This document shows positions 56,621 to 64,000 of a stretch of DNA of 64,000 nt, piece by piece. This DNA is from Eulemur rufifrons. Taxonomy: Eukaryota; Chordata; Mammalia; Primates; Lemuridae. Numbering within the stretch: position 1 is the first letter of the stretch; the number at the start of each line of letters is the position of its first letter. The translations under genes were made by a program, and so were the position numbers. The DNA lies in contig NC_090999.1 in the NCBI RefSeq assembly GCF_041146395.1, forward strand, positions 68,267,001 through 68,331,000, written 5' to 3'. A model generated the notes under the pieces. The model did no database searches and was not told where the DNA came from. It was given only the letters and a program-made list of their open reading frames with translations.

Positions 56621-59375
56621 AAAGGAGTGGAGAGAGAGGTTGGTGGATAGGCAGGAATATATGGATTTAATGGACAGAAATAACATCGTATTTTCACTTA
56701 TGCTAGTAAATTCCCTTGACTTCTGAGACACTGTCATTTTGTTTATTGTGTCTCTTCTGTACAGTTCTTTGTTCTCTTGTGCTCTTGTCTGCCACTCATG
56801 GCCATTCATTCTACAGGTTAGCTCTGTCTCTGATAGGTAGGCTCCCCAAGGATGCCAGTAAAAACAAAACCCTAGTTCATTATTAGACATTACAATGATC
56901 TGAGTTTACTTTTTAAGGCTCTAATACTAACGTAGATGAGTTGATTTTTCAATCTTCCATTTTCTTTCACTTCTCACTATAGTTGGCATTTGCTTTGACT
57001 TCTAGATAAAGGTGTCCCATTTATTTCATATAATCAATTTGTGTTAGATAACCCATTTTAATATTAATTAAAAATTTTACTTTTAAAAAGGGAAAATCTC
57101 TGGAAGTCACTGGAATAACTATTTAAAAAAGAATCACAGTACATGGCATTTTAGATTTTTGGTATGTATGTTAAAATTATGTACAAATCGAAATGTCTGT
57201 GTATTACTCCTCAACACAACCAATAAAGTCTCAATTACAAAAGGGGAAAAAAAAGGCAGAGCTGTTAAAATTTTAGTTTCTGAGGGCACAGTCTTTTTGT
57301 TTGAAGTAAATCCTAGTCTTTCATTAAACATTTCCCCAAATATCTATTAATTCCCAGTACATTTTTACTTATGCCAGCTTTGCTGACAAAGTCTGTTGCC
57401 TTGTCAACTTTTTGTCTTGGTGTTTGGAGAGATGGTGTTGGGTGAGTAATTCATTATCCTCATAAACTGATGTTAACTGAGTCTGACCATAAAAGACACG
57501 TAATTGTGTGCCATGTTAATGAATGTGGACTTTTGATGGAGGTGTGAGTAGATTTACTTTTTAAATAGATTGATCTCGCAACAACATACATCCTTATTAA
57601 TTTTTATCTTATAGGGAAAGGAACCTGGGTATGGAACAACACTGATTGATAGAGGTTCTCTGTGTGACTCATTGTGTGCCTAAATATAGGTTTCCTATAT
57701 AATACCATTTGAGGAATTTTTCCTTTCTGCAAAAGACCAGCCTACTCCAAAGTATTTCTCTCTCACAAGACTGCCTTAATTTTCTCTTTTTATGGCTCAT
57801 AATTTTTGCCTTTAACTATATAGGTGAGGCGTTATACTACAGTAACGTCTACCTATAATAGGCATTAGGTAAAGGCTCACTAAATGAATAAATGGTACCC
57901 TGCTGTCCCTGTATTCTCTAGGACACCAGGGTGAAATGGTTCTCCCACAGAATTAATGCTTTTTTCTCTTTATACTTTACAGTGTTTTTAAATTTAACCC
58001 AAATAAATACATATTTTATAAACTGTCACAATTACTGAAGTTTTATAAATAAAATTATAGTAGTATTTAGTGGTTAGAGGTGAAAATGTGGGTTATTTTC
58101 TTGAAAAATGTGTTGCAACTCAAACTTTTACTGGCACATAGTTCCATTATTATGTTTTTTCACCCTATTTTTAATAGCCTTTGTACTTTCTGGGTCACTG
58201 TCTGTAACCTTAGCAAACTACTTTGGAAAATGACATTTCCACCTTTTGCCCTCCCCAAATTGATGGTATTGAATTTTAAATTAGGGATTATACATCTTCT
58301 GCAAGAGGAGTTGTGCCAAATATGAATGCTTAAATTGAAAAAAACTCTCTTTCAAGAAGGAATGGTTTTCATATGGTAATTAGTCTGTTCTAAACAATCA
58401 AAAAGCAGTGGTTATGCTTGTAATTGCCTGATTCATGAATATTTATGACTAGTCATTATACTCATTTACTATTTTGTTCTCTAGGTGATCTAGAATAACA
58501 TTTACCATTTCCCTCTGGTAAAATAAGTTACCTTGTTAAACAAGGACAACTTCGTATTCAGGTTAGAAACTAAGTGAGTGACATCTGGTTCCTATTGCCA
58601 GGTTTACTGTAATTCTCTTTCTTCTAAACGAAGATCATATAGCAACCTTTGCTGTTAAATCATTGCTTAACCCTGCTTTCTTTTCTTATTTCTTGCAAAT
58701 GCTTCTCATTGCGATCTCATATGAAGTCAGGCATGTTTTAACCTAATCTTTCCCCTTCCTTTTAGTGAGAGACAGAGAGAAAATATAGTAATACAGTTAA
58801 ACAAGAATGAGAGTGGCAAGATATCTGGTGAATTTCCGTTCACATCTTTCTAACTCCATCATAGAAAGTCATTTTAAGCGTACTGGGAAAGGACTCAAGA
58901 TTTGAACAGAAATTAAGATGATTTCCTTTATCCCTTTTCAAGACAAAAGAAGAGAAAATTTTTGAAATTGCAGAAGCAAAAGGATCAAACATTGATGAAT
59001 TAAGTTTGCTTCAATCATGTAACTGGTTCAGTTTAAGTAAATGAAAATATATTCATATCATTGACAGACCCAGGTTTATTGTATATAGTAAAAGATCATT
59101 TAAAAAAGGTTGGGTGAAAGATGTAAGTATAAACTGCAATATTTGTATGCACAGGTTGTACATGTAGAGCAATTTTTCAGTGTTTTGTGCACATGTGTGT
59201 ATATCTGTGATATTTCCCTCTTTAGACTAGTGTTTTACACACATTTCCAAGACAAAAATATTTTAATAATATAATGAAAAATAATTAAAATCCCATCTTA
59301 TGGTAGTTGTACCTTTAATATCCATTAACTGAGAAAATACATAGAAATGGTGAAAAAATTTATAACAATTATGTG
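56621..59375. other. Unique-looking sequence, no gene
   Basis: No supported feature. A frame of 137 codons on the minus strand (56477-56890) starts here and runs into L2 DNA, so it is not a gene. GGCATTAGGTAAAGGCTCACTAAATGAATAAATG at 57.86 kb may be a residual L2 3' terminus. Confidence 0.45.
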
Positions 59376-59451
59376 TCATCTGAAACACATACTAAGTGTG
59401 TAAATTACCTTAAGCCACTTAATCCTTACCTCAACTCTATGATTATACATA
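59376..59451 (+). mobile_element. MIR SINE (left of MER2)
   Basis: CTTAAGCCACTTAATCCTTACCTCAACTCTATGA is the MIR 'aactcatttaatcctcacaacaaccctatga' block. The rest lies at 59817-59960. Confidence 0.75.
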
Positions 59452-59816
59452 CAGTCATCTCTCCATATCTCTCCATCTCTCCATATCTGCAGGGGATTGG
59501 TTCCAGGACCTTCCTCAGATACCAATCCTGAGATGTACAAGTCCTTGATATAAAATAATATAGTATTTGCATATAACCTATGCACATCCTTCTGTATACT
59601 TTAAATCATCTCTAGATTACTTATAATACTTAATACAATATAAACACTATATAAATAGTTGCTATACTATATTGTTTAGGGGATAAAGACAAGAAAAATC
59701 TGAACGATACATGTTCAATATGGACACAACTATCCATTTTTTTTTCTCTGAATATTTTTGATCCACAGTTGGTTGCATCTGTAGGTGTGGAACCCGTGGA
59801 TATGGAGGGCTGACTG
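59452..59816. mobile_element. MER2 (Tigger-type) DNA transposon
   Basis: Terminal inverted repeats: left TACAGTCATCTCTCCATATC, right GATATGGAGGGCTGACTGTA, with TA target duplication at 59450-59451 and 59817-59818. Inside are CAGGGGATTGGTTCCAGGACC, TATTTGCATATAACCTATGCACATCC, TTTAAATCATCTCTAGATTACTTATAATAC and GATCCACAGTTGGTTGCATC, the MER2 body. No transposase; a non-autonomous element moved by a Tigger transposase. The left end carries an extra triplication of a TCTCTCCAT unit. Confidence 0.95.
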
Positions 59817-59960
59817 TACTCCTTTTTCATATGCGAATACTGAGGTACAGAGAGGTTTGTAACTTGCCTAACGCCACACAGTAAGTGATGGAGCTGGAAT
59901 TCAAATCCATCAAATCAAAGAGTTGATTCAAAACTCTTTCCTTACCTCTACACCATACTA
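59817..59960 (+). mobile_element. MIR SINE (right of MER2)
   Basis: ATACTGAGGTACAGAGAGGTTTGTAACTTGCCTAACGCCACACAGTAAGTGATGGAGCTGGAATTCAAATCC is a well-preserved MIR 3' half, continuing the left part at 59376-59451. Confidence 0.9.
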
Positions 59961-61585
59961 TGTTACTATAAAGTAAGTAGTATGATAAAGAAGATTTTAT
60001 TAATTACTAAGTACTTACATATATTTATAAAGTAGTACATACATGTGAAAAATGATTTATCTGGTCCATTTGCAGACAATATTTAATGTGCATGTATTTT
60101 AGTATGTCCTTGTCTTATGTTTCAATCTGTGCTGGCTGAACTTAAATGGGACCTACCACAGGGTCAAATATGCTTCCAACCCTGTATTCAATATTTAACA
60201 CACTTTAGTACAAACTATCATTTGGCTGGCAATCTGCATGTCTAGACAAGATAAGTTTCCTAGTCTCAGTAAAATTGTGAAATGTGTGAATTTTTCCTTA
60301 CTGCTGTCTCAGGTTTGCTACCTTTCTTTTTCAGCTCTTCCTCCAGGCTATTCATTACATTTCTTTAATCAAACTCTTAAAATTATAACCTTACCTATAA
60401 TTACTTATAAATGAAAGTAAATATTATTACTTCCCACCATGGAGATTTTCATTTTAACAGGAAAAACTAAATGAATATAACTTTTAGATAAGTTATCAAT
60501 CAATGTGAGGAAACACTTTTCTTTGAACCAAGTTTCCTTCCATCTTTTTTCCAGGTCTTCCTTCCTCCCTCCTTCTTTTCCTTTTCTCTCTGCCTTCCTT
60601 CCTCCAACCCCTTGTTCCTTTCCCTACAAACAAGTAGAATTTCTCCATCTCCTTGACATTGAACCATGTAGACCATTATCCACCTTGACATCAGGGAAGG
60701 TCAAATTTACCCCGGACTAACTGAAACCGTAATCTGACCTATTCTGTAATGAAGTCTCAAAGACATTAAAGTAAGTGAGGCACCTTCCTACTCCATTTCC
60801 TGTTCAGATAGGCAAACAAAATATGGCCCCCAACTACGGTAGACAGACATCTTTTAGATTTTGACATTATGTCAAGTGATAAGTGCTAAGGCTACAGGCA
60901 GGTGAGATTCTAGCTGGAGAAGGTGATGTTTAAGACATCTTGACTGTCTTTTGTATCTACAAGAGTACTTTGTAGGCTCTGGGAAGACATAAATGATAGT
61001 AATAGGACTGACCTGTCACAGGTATTGTTGAGGAAAAGTGTCATGCTTCAAGATGATTAATGATGATGTTTAAAGAAGTCTGCTGCTAAGTGTAAAAATA
61101 AAATAAAGTGTGAATGCTAGGTAGTAATTGAGCCTACACTAACATTTTAAACTACTAGATAAATGTATCTCATGTTAAGTCACTGGAAAATGTTCACCAA
61201 GCAAATTCTAACATTCAGTTGCATACTTTAGAAAGAAGAAGGACCTAATTGATCTTGACAAAATGTCATCTTACAGTTGCAGGGATTTGAGAATTCTAAA
61301 TATTTCATGTAGCTGAGTAAATTATCCCTGCTGGCAGAGTTATACTATTTTAGAATTAATAACCATAAATAGAAAAAAAGCTAGTATATTTCCAACTTAA
61401 CATTTAATTGTAACAAATGATTTTTCAATGTAAATGAAGAAGGAAGTGAATAAAAGTCTTGAAAAGCTAATTTTCAGCATGAAAAAACATGAATTCTAGT
61501 AACCTTTCTACCCATTTCACATATATACCACTTGCTTTAAGATAAATGATATTTATACATAACTAGAAGTTTTAAAATTACTTTG
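59961..61585. other. Unassigned sequence; CT-rich patch
   Basis: 60,541-60,615 is an imperfect CTTCCTTCC-type polypyrimidine tract. Opposite-strand open frames there (60500-60720) are side effects of the low complexity. Otherwise AT-rich with nothing recognised. Confidence 0.5.
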
Positions 61586-62045
61586 AAAAAAATGCATGTG
61601 ATGATTAATTTCACGTATCACCTCTGCTGTGCCATGGTGTCCAGATACTTGGTCAAACATTACTCTGGATGCTTCTGTGAGGGTATTTTTTTGTATGTGA
61701 GATTAGCACTTAAATTGGTGGATGTTAAGGAAAGCAGATTTCTCTCCATAATGTGGGTGGGCCTTATCCAATTAGTTGAAGGCCTTAGGAAACAAACACT
61801 GACCTCCCCTGAACAAGAAGAGATTCTGCCAACAGACAGTCTTCAGACTTAAACTGCAACATTGTTCTTCCTGGATCTTCAGCCTGCGGCCCTACCCTGC
61901 AAACCCAGCCTGCAGACTCTGGACTTGCCCACCTCCATACTTGTGTCAGCCGCTTGCTTTAAATAAATCTCTTTCTATATACATACATACATACATACAT
62001 ACATCTTATTGATTCTTTTTCTCTGGAAAATCCTAATATGAAGTG
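61586..62045 (+). mobile_element. Unassigned old interspersed repeat
   Basis: Block order GATTAATTTCACGTATCA, GGTGTCCAGATACTTGGTCAAACATTACTCTGG, CTTCTGTGAGGGTATTTTT, AATGTGGGTGGGCCTTATCCAATTAGTTGAAGGCC, ATAAATCTCTTTCTATATAC then a (CATA)n and GATTCTTTTTCTCTGGAAAATCCTAATA is familiar from a common mammalian repeat, but I cannot name its class. The AATAAA near the end and the terminal microsatellite are features of the family. Confidence 0.65.
61976..62004. repeat. (CATA)n microsatellite
   Basis: Seven near-perfect CATA units following TATATA, inside the unassigned repeat. Confidence 0.95.
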
Positions 62046-62660
62046 CTATTTCCGTATTCCCCTTGCTTAAGTATTTTTCTTATTGATATACTTTTCTTAA
62101 TTTCAAAGTGACTGTTGATATAAGATTATGGTTTATTGTTTTAGCTTATTATGTTGTTTTTGTGTTACGTTGCCCCTTTCCTTATTTAAATAACATAATT
62201 ACTGTTAATTCTATAACAATTTAGTTTTATGGCCTATAGAAGCCTTAGATTTTTAGTAATAATTAAGACATGTCTTTTCCTCTATGTTTATTTTTATATA
62301 GGTGTATATTTTTATCTACTTTTGTTTTTGTAAGTAGGAAAAAAGCCCAAGCTGATTACTGTATAGAATACACAGTCAATTGTAATGCTATAAGTTTTGT
62401 TAATAGAAAGCATATAAAAGTATAATAGATAAGGTTGCTTGCAAGGTTTTTCACACTTTCATGTGAAAATAAAAATATGCAATGACTTTCTAAGATGCTC
62501 ACTACCTTCCCAGTGTGAATCCCTTGGTCTTTGATATTCCCTTACTTTGTAGCTCACTTTTTTAAAGTGAAGCTCTGAAGTCCCCTGTAGACCTCAAAAT
62601 AGTGAGACTTACTGTTCCCTTTTGTCTTAGTGGAGACTCACAGCAGGGTCACAGCTGCTT
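62046..62660. other. Nothing recognised
   Basis: AT-rich, no gene or repeat assigned. Confidence 0.5.
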
Positions 62661-64000
62661 TTGAATAGGGGAAAAAATACTAAAATTTATATGGAACCAC
62701 AAAATGCCCTGAATAGCCATAGCAATCTTGAGAGAGGACAAAGATTCTGTTCAGAAAGAATACTTCCTGATTTTAAGATATATTATAAACTATGGTAATT
62801 GAAACAGTATGGGGTGGCATAAAAGCAGATACATACACCAGTGGAACAGAATACAGAGCCCAGAAATAAATTTATGCATATCCTGTCAACTGATTTTTGA
62901 TAAGGATGCCAAGAATAAATAATGAGGAAAGGTTAGTCTCTTCAACAAATGGGATTGGGAAAACTGGATCTCCACATGCAAAAGAATGAAAGTGTCTTAT
63001 ACCATATACTCAAAATCAACTCAAAATAGATTAAAGACTTAAACATAAGACTCCAAACTGTAAAACTCCTGGAGGAAAACATAGGAAAAAAGCTTCACAA
63101 TATTGGTCATGGCAATTTCTTGGGTATGTGTACAAGTGCACAAGCAAAAAAAGTAGGAATAGACAAGTGGAGCTACATCATGCTAAAAACCTTCTGCATA
63201 GCAAAGGAAACAAAAGAGTGAAAAGGCAATCTATGGAATAAATGGGAGAAAATATTTGCAAACCATATATCTGATAAGAAAAAAATATAAGAAAATCCTA
63301 CAGCTCAATAGCAAAAAACAAACAAACAGAAAATAAAACAAAAAAATTCCTGATTAAAAAAATGGACAAAGGACTTGAACAAAACATTTACCCAAAGAAG
63401 ACATGCAAATGACCAACAGGTGTGTGAAAAGATGTGCGATATCATTAATTATCAGGGAAATGCTCATTAAAATTGCAATGAGGTATCACCTGACATTATG
63501 TGTTAAGATGGCTAACATAAAAAAATAAAAGGTAACAAATGTTGACAAGGATGTGGAGGAATTGGAACTCTTGTACAATGCTGGGAGGGATACAAAATGG
63601 TGTAGTAGCAATGGAAAATAGTATGGAGGTTCCTCCAAAAAATATAAAACTACCATATGATCAATACCACTTCTGGGTATATATCCAAAATAATTGAAAT
63701 CAGTATCTTGAAAATATATCTGCACTCCCCTGTTCATTTCAGCACTATTCACAATATCCAAGATATACAAACAACCTAAATGTTTATCGGTCAATGAAGA
63801 GATAAAGTAAATGTGGTATATACATACAATGAAATATTATTCAGCCTTAAAAAGAAAGGAAATCTTTCTTTATTTGGCAACACAGATTAATTTGGAGGAC
63901 AGTATGCTAAACCAGCTACATAAAGACTAATCCTGCATAATTCCACTTATTCAAGGTATTTAAAATCATCAAACTCATAGAAACAGAGAGTAGAATTGTG
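62661..64000 (+). mobile_element. L1 ORF2 3' part, cut by window end
   Basis: AAAATTTATATGGAACCACAAAATGCCC, CTATGGTAATTGAAACAGTATGGG, ATACACCAGTGGAACAGAATACAGAG, ATAAAGACTTAAACATAAG, GAAAATATTTGCAAACCATATATCTG, ATTATCAGGGAAATGC, TTCTGGGTATATATCC and TATTATTCAGCC follow L1 ORF2 sense order. Stops and frameshifts interrupt it. The 3' UTR is beyond position 64000. It is an older L1 than the one at 8.4 kb. Confidence 0.95.

Noticed and set aside
56477..56890. 137-codon minus-strand open frame
   Set aside because: Partly covers decayed L2 DNA and has no recognisable protein signature.
60541..60615. Polypyrimidine tract as a splice or triplex element
   Set aside because: Imperfect low-complexity CTTCC run with no exon or mirror symmetry strong enough to argue for function.

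Overview
The window looks like non-coding nuclear DNA from a strepsirrhine primate, most likely a Malagasy lemur. Six Alu copies (about 23.4, 29.7, 30.2, 35.6, 40.0 and 45.7 kb) carry an extra middle linker (TAGAAAGAAATTA then CTGG..AACTAAAA..ATATATAGAAAAA) that human Alus lack. Several L1 3' ends share a non-human 3' UTR ending CCCCATAATATGCTGAAATAAAA. The tRNA/7SL composite SINEs I associate with galagos were not noticed, which favours a lemur. Base composition is AT-rich, and the only clearly GC-rich stretch (about 37.1-38.6 kb) is the 5' UTR of an L1 element. All of this was read by eye, so repeat family names come from recalled consensus motifs.

I found no functional protein-coding gene, tRNA, rRNA or other intact RNA gene. 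Every open frame I examined is short and falls in a transposon (antisense Alu, L1 5' UTR, L1 ORF2 debris) or in unannotatable AT-rich DNA. The window is either intergenic or inside a long intron.

Layout. 0-1.6 kb: decayed L2 plus MIR. 2.5-5.5 kb: antisense L1 pieces interrupted by an old Alu, a possible retrocopy and a MaLR LTR. 5.5-8.4 kb: unique-looking. 8.4-12.7 kb: a strepsirrhine L1 with the ORF2 end, then MaLR LTR, L2, an older L1 split by an Alu, and L2. 12.7-20.2 kb: mostly unique with MIR/L2 fossils. 20.2-25.7 kb: a MaLR LTR split by an L1 and an Alu monomer, a HAL1-like element, an Alu in an old L1, and a 0.33-kb retrocopy with perfect 14-bp target-site duplications. 27.8-30.4 kb: an L1 3' end with a segmented tail, a hAT relic and a three-level Alu/L1/Alu nest. 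31.7-40.3 kb: L2 with an L1 tail inserted, an Alu, a 2.8-kb L1 that has lost nearly all of ORF2 but keeps a tandem-unit 5' UTR, and a truncated Alu. 40.3-50 kb: mostly unique, one full-length Alu, a probable solo ERV LTR, MIR and L2. 50-53.8 kb: MaLR LTR plus internal sequence abutting an L1, two MER5A copies in opposite orientation, and LTR-like DNA. 53.8-64 kb: L2, MIR split by a MER2 transposon, an unassigned repeat, and an L1 running off the end.

No genes work together here. The content is a layered insertion record, with L2, MIR and MER5A oldest, then MaLR and L1, then strepsirrhine Alu and L1. I did not find a credible new biological system. The most informative items are the nested insertions, the segmented poly(A) tails, the retrocopy and the internally deleted L1.
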